Assembly (NCBI RefSeq): GCF_013185185.1
Contig: NZ_JAAZWE010000002.1
Coordinates: forward strand, 310,001-374,000
Source of the DNA: Saccharibacillus endophyticus
Lineage (GTDB): Bacteria > Bacillota > Bacilli > Paenibacillales > Paenibacillaceae
Direction: 5' to 3'
DNA: 64,000 nucleotides
A program made the position numbers and the translations under genes. The notes beneath the pieces are model-generated. The model was given only the letters and a program-made list of their open reading frames with translations. It did no database searches and was not told the DNA's origin. Shown here one piece after another: positions 42,377 to 50,538 of this stretch. Each line of letters opens with the position of its first letter. Within the stretch, counting starts at the first letter, position 1.

Positions 42377-42428
42377 GCATGTCCGAAAGTTCCGAAGAAA
42401 GCTCACTCGGGCTCATTTTCGGACATGC
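42377..42428. repeat. Inverted repeat between rhomboid and tpx genes
   Basis: Perfect 12-bp arms GCATGTCCGAAA / TTTCGGACATGC with 28 nt between, in the divergent promoter region. Could be an operator pair or a small palindromic element. Confidence 0.55.
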
Positions 42429-42441
42429 CCTATTCTCTTTT

Positions 42442-42471
42442 TTGCAAACGATCCGTTAAAAACATTATAAT
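42442..42471 (+). promoter_or_regulatory. Promoter of tpx
   Basis: TTGCAA, 18-bp spacer, TATAAT. Confidence 0.65.
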
Positions 42472-42565
42472 AAAATCGTACGGGAAAATCCAAAATCCCG
42501 ATTATGGTACGTCGATCTCAGTCATGAGCACGTACTTGCAGGAAAATCCAAGGAGGTTATTCACT

Positions 42566-43084
42566 ATGGCACAACAAAGAACCGGCGTCGCCACGTTTAA
42601 AGGCAACCCGATCACCCTGATCGGTCCCGAACTGAAAGTCGGCGATTCGGCACCGGACTTCAAGCTGAACCGCAATCTGCTGGAGGAAGCTTCCCTGAAA
42701 GACTTTTCCGGCAAAGTGAAACTGATTAGCGTCGTTCCTTCGCTTGATACAGGCACTTGCGATGCGCAAACGCGTCGTTTCAATACGGAAGCTGCCGATC
42801 TGGGCGAGAATGTAGTGATCTTGACGGTCAGCGCCGATCTTCCGTTCGCACAAGCCCGTTGGTGCGGAGCGGCAGGCGTGGATCAAGTGATCACCCTGTC
42901 CGACTACAAAGGGCATTCGTTCGGTGAAGCTTACGGCGTTCTGATCGAAGAATTCCATTTGGACATGCGCGCAATCTTCGTACTCGATGCGAATGATCGC
43001 ATTACTTACGTTGAATATTTGAAAGAAATGAGCGAACACCCGAACTACGAAGAAGCGATTGCAGCCGTGAAAGCCTTGCTGTAA
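42566..43084 (+). CDS. tpx: Thiol peroxidase Tpx
   Basis: 172 residues from ATG 42566 with AGGAGG 9 nt upstream. Peroxidatic Cys in [16 protein letters not shown] (about C60) and resolving Cys in [12 protein letters not shown] (about C94) define an atypical 2-Cys peroxiredoxin of the Tpx class. Reduces H2O2 and alkyl hydroperoxides with thioredoxin in the cytosol. Monocistronic, with a hairpin terminator after it. Confidence 0.96.
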   Translation: MAQQRTGVATFKGNPITLIGPELKVGDSAPDFKLNRNLLEEASLKDFSGKVKLISVVPSLDTGTCDAQTRRFNTEAADLGENVVILTVSADLPFAQARWCGAAGVDQVITLSDYKGHSFGEAYGVLIEEFHLDMRAIFVLDANDRITYVEYLKEMSEHPNYEEAIAAVKALL

Positions 43085-43112
43085 TCCGCCGTTCCTCACA
43101 CATAAGCACGAA

Positions 43113-43154
43113 AAAACGTACCCGCCCTCGGAACTCCGCGGAGCGGGTACGCTT
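43113..43154. terminator. Terminator between tpx and the DUF1499 gene
   Basis: Stem CGTACCCGC/GCGGGTACG enclosing GGAACTCCGCGGA; the U-run is on the leftward side, so it is efficient for the DUF1499 transcript. Confidence 0.7.
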
Positions 43155-43246
43155 ACATGAAAGCCGAAAAACGGCATTGTCCATTTTTTTGAAAATTGAC
43201 GTTTCCGCAGTCGAACTCCAATCGACTACCGAATGCCTTCAGTCCT

Positions 43247-43639
43247 CTACCCTGTCGTCTTATGGGATGCCAGCTTTTTGTCGAGAATCGTGAACAAACT
43301 TATGATCGTCCGATAGTTTGCACCCAGATCACCCAAAGAACCGCGGGACGCCGAATAGATATCGACTGCGCTTTTGACCGGACCTACAGCCAAAACGGAA
43401 ACGGTGATATCCATCGTCCGACCGAACTTTGTACGTTTCTCCAAGATAATCTCTCCCACGTTAGGCACTTCATGCAGCACTTTGTAACCGGGAATCTTTT
43501 TCAGCGTCGAGCTGACTTCTTCCCATGCTTTGTCCCTGGAAAGGCTATAGTATCTCGTTTTCATTTTAGGATCGGTCGCGCGATCGCTCGTGCCTTCCTG
43601 GCTGCGAATGATTCCGATCAATGTACGTTTAAACGACAA
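43247..43639 (-). CDS. DUF1499 family protein
   Basis: 130 residues, cytosolic, no signal peptide. The DUF1499 pattern is seen in RYYSLSRDKAWEEVSSTLKKIPGYKVLHEVPNVGEIILEKRTKFGRTMDITVSV and the closing SRGSLGDLGANYRTIISLFTILDKKL. Function unknown. RBS AAAGGAGGAAAGATC precedes the start. Monocistronic. Confidence 0.8.
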   Translation of the reverse strand: MSFKRTLIGIIRSQEGTSDRATDPKMKTRYYSLSRDKAWEEVSSTLKKIPGYKVLHEVPNVGEIILEKRTKFGRTMDITVSVLAVGPVKSAVDIYSASRGSLGDLGANYRTIISLFTILDKKLASHKTTG

Positions 43640-43720
43640 GATCTTTCCTCCTTTGACGTTACCCTCATTCTACTCTCTAGTTTAGCATTGTTCGATTAAT
43701 AACAAAAGAAAAACACACCA

Positions 43721-44017
43721 AAAAGCGTTCCCGCTCCGGGAACTTCCCCGGCGCAAGAACGCTTGATCCCATCTGGGACAAAGGGTGCTTCAGCCTATGT
43801 AACTGATCACTCCCTGATGTAGACAGAAAGAGATCCCGCTCTGCCGTCCGGTAACATTGTCTCGAACCTGCTATCGCAGGTGGGTGACCGCAAGACGGGC
43901 TTTGAAGTCCCCATGTCGTATAGACAGGGCTTTTCATTGCGGCGCCTAATGTAGATCTCCCGAGACTTTATCATTGGTTCAAAACAACGAAAGACCGAAA
44001 CGTACATCGCAGGATGT
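43721..44017 (-). ncRNA. Structured non-coding RNA, possible 6S RNA
   Basis: Promoter TTTACA-N17-TATAAT (44052-44024) predicts a start near 44017 on the minus strand; a terminator (GCGTTC...GAACGC then TTTTT) ends it near 43721. No frame with an RBS lies inside. The first 12 transcribed nt after the start (44014-44003, TCCTGCGATGTA) pair with CTACATCAGGGA at 43822-43811, closing a domain of about 205 nt. Inside are hairpins ACCTGC/GCAGGT and TGTC-GTATA-GACA. Size, closing stem and promoter-proximal start suggest 6S RNA, but I could not verify the conserved open-complex-like bubble. The remaining 90 nt form the tail. Confidence 0.5.
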
Positions 44018-44023
44018 AAAATT

Positions 44024-44052
44024 ATTATAGCGCTTACGACACGCAATGTAAA
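44024..44052 (-). promoter_or_regulatory. Promoter of the non-coding RNA
   Basis: Leftward TTTACA, exactly 17 bp, TATAAT. Confidence 0.8.
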
Positions 44053-44081
44053 CTCTACCGCGCTCTTTTATTAAAAAACGC

Positions 44082-44864
44082 TCACTTTTCTTTTCTCTCT
44101 TTTTTCTCTTTGCCGAGTTCGATCAGTTCCGGCTCGTCTTGCGAGTTTTGCTCCTCTTCCCGCTTTTTCGCCTGATCCTGCATCTTCTGGAAGGTCGCAT
44201 AGAAGTTCAGGAAAGCAAACCAAGCAATAACGCTGCCGGCCGCAATCACATACAATACAGGCATATACGTCCAACAAATATAAATGACCGCGATTGCGCC
44301 GATCAGCGTCGAGAATACGCGGAACGGGCGCAGCAGCGTAAGCAAAATCGCGTTTTTCAAAATACCGCCGATTTTCATATGGTAATGGGCAACCATGGAG
44401 AAGAAATTGAACAGCGATACGAACAGCAGAATCATCAGGATCAACATCAGGATGCCGAACAGCTGCATGTTGCGGAACTGGACCATGTAGACCGTGATAT
44501 CCACGTACATGACCACGAACAACAGCGTATAGAAGATGCCTCCTACCAGACTTTGCTTATAGTTCTCTTTGTAACCTCTAAAATAAGTACGGAAAATTTT
44601 GACGTCCGGCTCCCCCATCACCCATTTTCGCGTAACGGTGAACATGGCCGAAGTTGCCGGGAATAATGTAAGCGGCGCCAGAATTCCCAATGCCCAATTC
44701 AATGTAAGTGCTTCGTTCACGTACTGCGGATCGATCGCCAATCGCATGTACAAGATGAATAAAAACGGCGCCGAACACAGCACCCAGAGCAGATTCGTTC
44801 CCGAGATGCGCATAATCCACTCGGTCAGGCGATAAATGCCCCCCGTAAGCCCCCTAAATTCCAA
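44082..44864 (-). CDS. YesL-like DUF624 membrane protein
   Basis: 260 residues with about five to six membrane helices; begins MEFRGLTGGIYRLTEWIMRISGTNLLWVLCSAPF, which is the typical DUF624 start, and ends in a charged Lys/Glu-rich cytosolic tail. Family members often sit with carbohydrate-uptake genes, but here the gene is alone. Function unknown. RBS GAGGAATACCTGTTG precedes ATG 44864. Confidence 0.88.
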   Translation of the reverse strand: MEFRGLTGGIYRLTEWIMRISGTNLLWVLCSAPFLFILYMRLAIDPQYVNEALTLNWALGILAPLTLFPATSAMFTVTRKWVMGEPDVKIFRTYFRGYKENYKQSLVGGIFYTLLFVVMYVDITVYMVQFRNMQLFGILMLILMILLFVSLFNFFSMVAHYHMKIGGILKNAILLTLLRPFRVFSTLIGAIAVIYICWTYMPVLYVIAAGSVIAWFAFLNFYATFQKMQDQAKKREEEQNSQDEPELIELGKEKKERKEK

Positions 44865-45009
44865 CAGGTATTCCTCCTCAAAATCGCATAATCGCTAAAC
44901 TACCATATTGATAGTTCAATTATACCGATTATATCCGCTAAAAACCACTCTTATCAAAAAGGCTTTCGAAACGTTTATTTGTTGGCTTCATTGCTTCTTT
45001 TCCGTACAA

Positions 45010-45046
45010 AAAAAAGACGACGCATCGCTGCGCCGCCTTTTGCTTA
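45010..45046 (-). terminator. Terminator after cshA
   Basis: Leftward stem GGCGGCGCA/TGCGTCGTC (two G-U pairs) followed by eight T residues, 10 bp past the stop. Confidence 0.8.
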
Positions 45047-45055
45047 CCTTAAAAA

Positions 45056-46648
45056 TTAACCTTCGAAGTTGTCGCGTTTCGGAGCCGGACGATCTCCTTG
45101 GTACGAAGACTTGCCTCCGCGACCTTGGTATCCGCCTTCTTTGGAGCCTTTGTAACCGCCGGTTCCGCCGCTGCTGCGGTTGCCTTGATAACCGCCGCTG
45201 CGTCCGCTGCTGCTTCCGCCTTTGTAGCCGCCGCCTTTATATCCGCCGCCGCTTCCGCCTTTGTATCCGCCGCCGCTGCGAGCGCCGCCGTAGCTGCCCG
45301 AAGGCTTGCGACGCTTCACGCGAACCGGATCTTCCGGAGTCAGCTCGACCTTGGCGTCTTTTTTCTCGCCGGTCATCAGCTTCATCGCAGCCGACAGCAG
45401 GTTTACGGAATCGTACTGCTCCAGCATTTGGATCGCGATTGCTTTGTATTCGTTCAGTTCGCCGTCCTGTACCACTTCGAGCAGACGCTCGGCCAGGATG
45501 CGTTGTTTGCCTTCGATGGCTTCGCTCATGGTCGGGAGCGGTTTGCGCGTAATCTTGTGACGCGTTACGCGTTCGATGAAGTTCAGGTGATCCAGCTCGC
45601 GCGGCGTTACGAACGACCATGCTTTGCCTTCTTTACCGGCACGACCCGTACGGCCGATACGGTGAACGTAGCTCTCCGGATCTTGCGGAAGGTCGAAGTT
45701 GATAACGTGCGTCACGCCCGATACGTCGAGACCGCGCGCCGCAACGTCCGTCGCGACCAGAACTTCGATGCTGCCGTCGCGGAATTTGCGCATAACCGCA
45801 TCGCGTTGGTTCTGCGAAAGGTCGCCGTGCAGGCCGTCAGCGGAGTAGCCGCGTTTTTGCAGCGCTTCTGCCAACTCGTCAACCCGACGCTTTGTGCGTC
45901 CGAACAGGATAGCCAATTCCGGCGATTCCATGTCGATCAGACGAGTCAGAGCTTCGAATTTCTGACGCTCAGGCACTTCGATGTAAGCCTGGTCGATCAG
46001 CGGAGCGCTGATTTGCTTAGGGATAACCGATACATGCTGCGGGTTTCTCAGGAATTGCTCAGCCAGACGCTTGATGTTCGCAGGCATTGTAGCCGAGAAC
46101 AGCAATGTTTGACGCTCTTCCGGAACCAGCTTCAGGATCGACTGAATGTCTTCCATAAAGCCCATGTCCAGCATTTCGTCCGCTTCGTCCAGTACTACCG
46201 TTTGAACGTCGTCGAGCTTGATCGTTTTACGGTTGATGTGGTCAAGCAGGCGTCCCGGCGTACCGATGATGATTTGCGGCTTTCTTTTCAGCGCGCGGAT
46301 CTGACGAACGATGTCTTGTCCGCCGTAGATTGCCAGGGAACGAAGTCCTTTGAAACGCGCAAGCTTCTCGATTTCGTCGGCAACCTGAATCGCGAGTTCG
46401 CGAGTAGGCGCCATAACGAGTGCCGAGATCTTTTCTTCTTCGCGAGCGATCTTGCTGATCATCGGAATGCCGAAAGCCGCCGTTTTACCTGTACCCGTTT
46501 GAGCTTGTCCGATCATGTCGCTTCCGCTCAGGGCGATCGGAATCGCCTGCGATTGGATCGGTGTCGCTTCTTCAAAGCCCATTTCCGTAATTGCTTGCAA
46601 TACCTTTGGTTCCAAATCGAAGTCTACAAAATTTGCCAATAGATTCAT
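45056..46648 (-). CDS. cshA: DEAD-box ATP-dependent RNA helicase CshA
   Basis: 530 residues. Q motif ([14 protein letters not shown]), motif I AQTGTGKT, Ia [14 protein letters not shown] (VLDEADEML), III SAT, IV-VI including [12 protein letters not shown] and [16 protein letters not shown] dimerisation region follows, then a Gly-rich C-terminal tail of about 90 residues with tandem [10 protein letters not shown] units and RGG-like spots for RNA binding. Acts in mRNA decay and cold adaptation. RBS AAAAGGAGC. The unusually long leader (about 275 nt) suggests post-transcriptional control. Confidence 0.96.
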   Translation of the reverse strand: MNLLANFVDFDLEPKVLQAITEMGFEEATPIQSQAIPIALSGSDMIGQAQTGTGKTAAFGIPMISKIAREEEKISALVMAPTRELAIQVADEIEKLARFKGLRSLAIYGGQDIVRQIRALKRKPQIIIGTPGRLLDHINRKTIKLDDVQTVVLDEADEMLDMGFMEDIQSILKLVPEERQTLLFSATMPANIKRLAEQFLRNPQHVSVIPKQISAPLIDQAYIEVPERQKFEALTRLIDMESPELAILFGRTKRRVDELAEALQKRGYSADGLHGDLSQNQRDAVMRKFRDGSIEVLVATDVAARGLDVSGVTHVINFDLPQDPESYVHRIGRTGRAGKEGKAWSFVTPRELDHLNFIERVTRHKITRKPLPTMSEAIEGKQRILAERLLEVVQDGELNEYKAIAIQMLEQYDSVNLLSAAMKLMTGEKKDAKVELTPEDPVRVKRRKPSGSYGGARSGGGYKGGSGGGYKGGGYKGGSSSGRSGGYQGNRSSGGTGGYKGSKEGGYQGRGGKSSYQGDRPAPKRDNFEG

Positions 46649-47046
46649 GCTCCTTTTATTGTAAGCGGACCGCCACTTTACTTATGGACAATCCGCTTTC
46701 GTATTCTGTATTCTTAAGTAGCCGCAACCGATCGATAACCGAAGGGTTCCTCATATGCTGATGACACCAAGTTTTCCGCACCTACTTGGACAAGGGAGGA
46801 GCTTCTTCAACGCCGAAGCTGAAAAGCTGAAGCTATATTATATACCGTTTATCCTTTAACTCGTGATTCTTCCGTTCAGCCGCTGACGGTTACGGAAACG
46901 AGAAAGATCTACTCAAGAACATCTAAATCATTATAGCATAAGCGACTATAAAAAAGCCAGTAAACCTTTCAACGGATTGTCACATTTTTTCACGATTTTC
47001 ATTTTCGTTCTTGTTTTTTCATTTTCTTTTTCAGGAGTGGTGAGGT
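46649..47046. other. Long cshA leader and divergent promoter region
   Basis: An extended -10 TGCTATAAT (46930-46938, leftward) places the cshA start near 46923, giving a 5' UTR of about 275 nt. The leader contains a hairpin next to the RBS (AAGCGGA 46663-46669 with TCCGCTT 46692-46698) and a run of AGCTTC/GAAGC repeats near 46810-46830. No frame with RBS is found. The yitT-type gene starts rightward from the other end. Confidence 0.6.
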
Positions 47047-47874
47047 TTGTTTATTCGTATCGGTCATATCGTAACAACGGTCGTCGGAGCCCTATTAATC
47101 GCGGCCGGCTTCAACCTGTTTTTGATTCCGCATCAACTGCTCAGCGGCGGCGTATCCGGTTTATCCATGTTGACCGGTTACTTCACCCCTCTTTCGATCG
47201 GCGTGCTGTACTTCGTCTATAACGTCCCGATGCTGATTGCCGGCTGGTTCCTGCTCGGGCGGCGCTTCATTCTGCTCAGCATCGTGTCCGTCGCCGCCGT
47301 CACGGTATTGATCACCGTCGTGCCCGAGCGAATGGTCGCTACCGATCCTATCCTTTCTTCCGTGTTCGGCGGCATACTGGTGGGCGTCGGAGCCGGCATC
47401 TCGTTCCGGGTCGGCGGATCGAGCGGCGGCTTCGATATTCTCGGCTCCATCGTCACCCGCTACCGCGACTTCCCCGTCGGCAGCGTCCTGGTCGCGCTGA
47501 ACGCGCTGGTCATTCTCGCCATGGGCTACCTTCAGGGCGATTGGAACCTGGCCCTTCTGTCGATGGTTTCCATCTATATCACGGGAAAAGTCGTCGACAT
47601 GATCCATATCAGCCATACCAAAGTCACCTTGTTCATTGTGACGAACGATACGGACAAAATGTTGGAGCGACTGCTTCAGATCGAACGCGGCGTTACCCGA
47701 ATCCCCGCCGAAGGCGCGTTCTCCCATGCCAAAAAAGACATGCTGATGACGGTTACCACACGCTACGAGTTGGCCGAACTCAAACGCATCATCAAAGAAG
47801 CCGACCCTCTCGCTTTCGTCAACATCGTCGAAACCGTAGGCGTAATGGGCTCGTTTCGGAAGCGCTCTGTGTGA
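47047..47874 (+). CDS. YitT family membrane protein
   Basis: 275 residues from TTG 47047 (AGGAGTGG upstream; no ATG nearby fits). Five or six membrane helices in two DUF161 segments (GGVSGLSMLTGYFTPLSIG and GGSSGGFDILGSIVTRYRDFPVG), then a cytosolic DUF2179 domain (about 215-270, TRIPAEGAFSHAKKDMLMTVTTRYEL). Function unknown in general; several paralogues per genome are usual. Followed by a cluster of three palindromic repeats. Confidence 0.9.
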   Translation: MFIRIGHIVTTVVGALLIAAGFNLFLIPHQLLSGGVSGLSMLTGYFTPLSIGVLYFVYNVPMLIAGWFLLGRRFILLSIVSVAAVTVLITVVPERMVATDPILSSVFGGILVGVGAGISFRVGGSSGGFDILGSIVTRYRDFPVGSVLVALNALVILAMGYLQGDWNLALLSMVSIYITGKVVDMIHISHTKVTLFIVTNDTDKMLERLLQIERGVTRIPAEGAFSHAKKDMLMTVTTRYELAELKRIIKEADPLAFVNIVETVGVMGSFRKRSV

Positions 47875-47893
47875 AGCCTTTTTTCGGCTTCGG

Positions 47894-48082
47894 GAAAGTC
47901 CTGTTCGCTGGGGAATACCGCTTGGCGGGCTGCGGATCAAGTGCGTTTCGGTCGCGTGTTGAATTCGGGAAATTTCTATTCAATATGTATATGGGATTTC
48001 CCGAATTCAAAGGCGAACGCTGGCGCTCCTGCACTGCACTTGATCCTCCGCCCTTGCGCGGCAACCCCGCTCAAGAACTTTC
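47894..48082. repeat. Family A palindromic repeat, divergent copy A5
   Basis: About 189 bp. Outer arms GAAAGTCCTGTTCGCTGGGG (same as A3 left arm) and CCCCGCTCAAGAACTTTC; middle GGATCAAGTGC/GCACTTGATCC; core GAATTCGGGAAATTTC / GGGATTTCCCGAATTCAAAGGCG. The TTTGAATTCGGGAAA arm aligns with TTTGAACTCGGAAA of the other copies, but the opposite arm lacks GTCTCA. Starts 20 bp after the yitT-type stop. Confidence 0.75.
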
Positions 48083-48135
48083 TTAAGACCGAAGCGGCCT
48101 TTACAGGCGCTTCTTTTTTTGTGGTGTAATTTTTC

Positions 48136-48298
48136 AGGGCGTGTACGCAAACTTCGAAGGCAGCAGATTTGGCTGAATTTTCGATCTATGCAAGGAACGA
48201 TTTCGAAGGCGTGCCGGGGCACGTCGAGAAATTTGTGACGCGGCAGAGGACGAAAAGACAGGCAAAGATGCACTTCAGTAAGTTTGCGTACACGACCT
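48136..48298. mobile_element. MITE-like element with 19-bp terminal inverted repeats
   Basis: 163 bp bounded by AGGGCGTGTACGCAAACTT and AAGTTTGCGTACACGACCT (18 of 19 match; 14 perfect). The interior also folds back: TTTTCG/CGAAAA and the tip GGCGTGCCGGGGCACGTC. No transposase frame inside, no obvious target duplication. Lies between family A copies A5 and A4. Single copy in this window. Confidence 0.65.
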
Positions 48299-48345
48299 AA
48301 TAAAAACTGCGCAAACAAAAGTTCATTAGATCCTTTCAAGGTTTT

Positions 48346-48499
48346 GAAAGCTTCGGAGCGTGGGGGCGGAGGGGGGATTCAGTGAAAGGCGCCTTTGAAC
48401 TTGGAAAACCTACAACTTAAATTCCAATCCAGTTTTCCAAGTGAGACAGCGCCTTGAACGAATTCCCCCCGCAGCCCCCTCCCACACGCTTCTTTCGCG
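48346..48499. repeat. Family A palindromic repeat, copy A4
   Basis: About 154 bp. Arms GAAAGCTTCGGAGCGTGGGGGC with its counterpart, GGGGGGATTC/GAATTCCCCCC, core GCGCCTTTGAACTTGGAAAAC / GTTTTCCAAGTGAGACAGCGC, loop about 24 nt. Relative to A2 the stem base pair C-G is replaced by T-A (CTCGG/CCGAG to CTTGG/CCAAG), a compensatory change. Confidence 0.88.
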
Positions 48500-48610
48500 A
48501 ACACAACCGCGATGTGATATAATAACCCCGTACCAACTTCATGGTTCGCTTTTCGCAGGTATTCGAGTCAGACAATGACGCACGATTCCGGAAAAGAAAG
48601 GGTGACGACT

Positions 48611-48805
48611 ATGGAAATGGAAGCCGTAAAACTTGAACAAATCGTGATGAAATGGTACCCCGACATGCTTTCGTTCTTGAAACAGCAAGAGTTGGATTCC
48701 GTGATTGTCCTTCGTGACGGCCTCGGTATTCTCGAAGCCGAAGACGCGCTTGACATTATCCATCACAGCATCCTCGAACATCAGTCGCCGGAAGTTTTGC
48801 ATTGA
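48611..48805 (+). CDS. Small conserved-looking acidic protein
   Basis: 64 residues from ATG 48611 (AAAGGGTGACGACT upstream). Begins MEMEAVKLEQIVMKWYPDML; a helical, acidic protein with DSVIVLRDGLGILEAEDALDIIHHSILEH. No known domain. Own small unit between repeats A4 and B2. In-frame upstream codons to 48575 lack an RBS. Confidence 0.65.
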   Translation: MEMEAVKLEQIVMKWYPDMLSFLKQQELDSVIVLRDGLGILEAEDALDIIHHSILEHQSPEVLH

Positions 48806-48858
48806 CGATCCGCTTTGACAAGGTATTGGGTTGAGTCTTTTCAATAAGTTCTTCCAAT

Positions 48859-48893
48859 AGGCCGCTCTCTTCCTTAGGGAAGGGGCGGCCCTA
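48859..48893. terminator. Hairpin after the small acidic protein gene
   Basis: GGCCGCTCTCTTCC / GGGAAGGGGCGGCC with TTA loop. No U-run follows in either sense, so termination would be weak. Confidence 0.4.
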
Positions 48894-48928
48894 CATATGA
48901 GCGTTGACAAGCGAATTGAAAAGATCGT

Positions 48929-49032
48929 AGTACCTTGCCAATGCTAAAAGTAAGGTTGCGCTTGAATGAAACGCGCCTGAAGCGCGTGCCTTTCATTCGA
49001 GCGCAACCCTCTGACTAAGAGTTGGCAAGATC
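48929..49032. repeat. Family B palindromic repeat, copy B2
   Basis: About 104 bp. Ends TACCTTGCCAATGCT and AGAGTTGGCAAGAT, arms GTAAGGTTGCGCTTGAATGAAA / TTTCATTCGAGCGCAACCCT (continuous pairing), tip GCGCCTGAAGCGCGTGC. Aligns end to end with B1 at 7603-7707, including the unpaired GCTAAAAGTAAG versus CTGACTAAGAG sides. A fragment GTTGACAAG just upstream (48903-48911) may be an older partial copy. Confidence 0.75.
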
Positions 49033-49222
49033 GTGGATTCGTCGCTTCTTCGGAAGGTTAAAGGTTGAAGGTGTGCCTTCCGGCCATGAAGAGGATTTTG
49101 CATTTCCCGGAATAATCAGGCATTCGTGACAAATTTGTTGCTTCAACTGACGTGAAAAACGCTATACTGGTAAAGGCTTTCGCAGCCGAGAATCACCTAC
49201 AGACGAGGGAGAGAATACAATC

Positions 49223-50428
49223 ATGGATATTTTATGGAGCCTGCTGGCTCTCACCGTAAGCAGCCACAACCCTGAAAGCGCGCCGGCAGCGCCGGTCAAC
49301 CCCAACCCGATTACGGTCGCGGTCGAATCGGCTTGGAATCTCAGCACGCTGACGGCTCAAAAAGACAGCGTGGTCATCGATGCGGACAACCCTCCGATCA
49401 AAATCGATCCGCAGCCTGACGCCCCTACGGTCAAAGGGATTTACGCTACGGCTTACAGCGCGGGCGGCGCAAGAATGACCGAACTGCTTGATCTGCTCGA
49501 CAATACAGGTCTTAACGCGATGGTTATCGATATCAAAGACGACCTGGGGTACATAACGTACAAAACCGAAAATCAGGAACTGCTGAAAATGGGCACGGCG
49601 CAAAAGTTCATTCCGGACATCGACGCGCTGATGACCAAGCTGAAAGACCACAACGTTTACCCGATCGCCCGGATCGTCGTGTTTAAAGATACGGTACTTG
49701 CCGAGAACCATCCGGAGCTTTCCTTCACGGATTCCAGCGGCAAAGTATGGAAAAACGGCGGCGGCGACGCGTTCGTCAACCCGTACAGCAAAGAAGTCTG
49801 GGATTATAACGTCGCGATCGCCAAAGAAGCCGCGGCGCTCGGATTCAAAGAAATCCAGTTCGACTACGTCCGCTTCGCGGAAGGCTTCGAGAAACGCGCC
49901 GACACGCTCAAATACGAAAAAGACGGCGACAAATCGCGTACCGAAGCCGTATCCGAATTCGTGCAGTACGCGCGCAAAGAACTGGCGCCGCTCGGCGTCC
50001 GCGTCTCCGTCGACATCTTCGGCTATGCGGCCTCCGTTCCCGCTGCCGACGGCATCGGACAAGACTTCACCAAAATTTCGGAAAACGTCGACGTCATCGC
50101 GCCGATGGTCTATCCGAGTCACTACTCGACCGGCTGGTTCGGCGCGAAAGACCCGGACAAAGAACCTTACGTGACGATCAAAGGCTCGATGGTCGACACG
50201 TTCAAAAAGCTTGACGAGATCGAGGAAGAATCGCAGCGTCCGATCGTGCGTCCGTGGATTCAAGACTTTACCGCAAGCTGGCTCGGCAGCGGCCACTATA
50301 CGAAGTACGGCAAAGCCGAAGTGGACGCGCAAATCAAGGCCATGGCGGATATGGGCGTAGACGAGTATCTGCTCTGGAACGCATCTAACCGCTACACCAA
50401 AGACGCCAATTACGGTCCGAAGGACTGA
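49223..50428 (+). CDS. Putative secreted glycoside hydrolase (PF13200/DUF4015)
   Basis: 401 residues. N-terminal hydrophobic segment MDILWSLLALTVSS acts as weak signal or anchor; a Pro/Ala-rich linker follows; the DUF4015 barrel domain runs from about residue 70 to 390 (GIYATAYSAGGARMTELLDLLDNTGLNAMVIDIKDD, FDYVRFAEGFEKR, VSVDIFGYAA, IAPMVYPSHY, RPWIQDF). Predicted TIM-barrel hydrolase with Asp/Glu candidates in IDIKDD and QFDYVRF. Substrate unknown, likely cell-wall or surface polysaccharide. Synonymous positions here are notably GC-rich. Confidence 0.88.
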   Translation: MDILWSLLALTVSSHNPESAPAAPVNPNPITVAVESAWNLSTLTAQKDSVVIDADNPPIKIDPQPDAPTVKGIYATAYSAGGARMTELLDLLDNTGLNAMVIDIKDDLGYITYKTENQELLKMGTAQKFIPDIDALMTKLKDHNVYPIARIVVFKDTVLAENHPELSFTDSSGKVWKNGGGDAFVNPYSKEVWDYNVAIAKEAAALGFKEIQFDYVRFAEGFEKRADTLKYEKDGDKSRTEAVSEFVQYARKELAPLGVRVSVDIFGYAASVPAADGIGQDFTKISENVDVIAPMVYPSHYSTGWFGAKDPDKEPYVTIKGSMVDTFKKLDEIEEESQRPIVRPWIQDFTASWLGSGHYTKYGKAEVDAQIKAMADMGVDEYLLWNASNRYTKDANYGPKD

Positions 50429-50460
50429 TCGTTCATGCGGACGCAAACGCGCGGCAACAG

Positions 50461-50485
50461 CCCGGCCTGCCACGGCCGGGTTTTT
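50461..50485 (+). terminator. Terminator after the GH-like gene
   Basis: CCCGGCC/GGCCGGG with TGCCAC loop and TTTTT tail. Confidence 0.85.
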
Positions 50486-50538
50486 GCCTGCGTCCGTTTC
50501 GAGCGTCATTATCGTTATCTGAAAGGATCTGCCAACCG

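Noticed and set aside
43861..43905. T-box-like AGGTGGGTGACCGCAAG on the plus strand
   Set aside because: The match to the T-box core is imperfect, there is no plus-strand amino-acid gene downstream, and promoter and terminator indicate a minus-strand RNA.
45098..46642. 514-codon open frame on the plus strand
   Set aside because: Antisense shadow of cshA; no RBS, biased composition.
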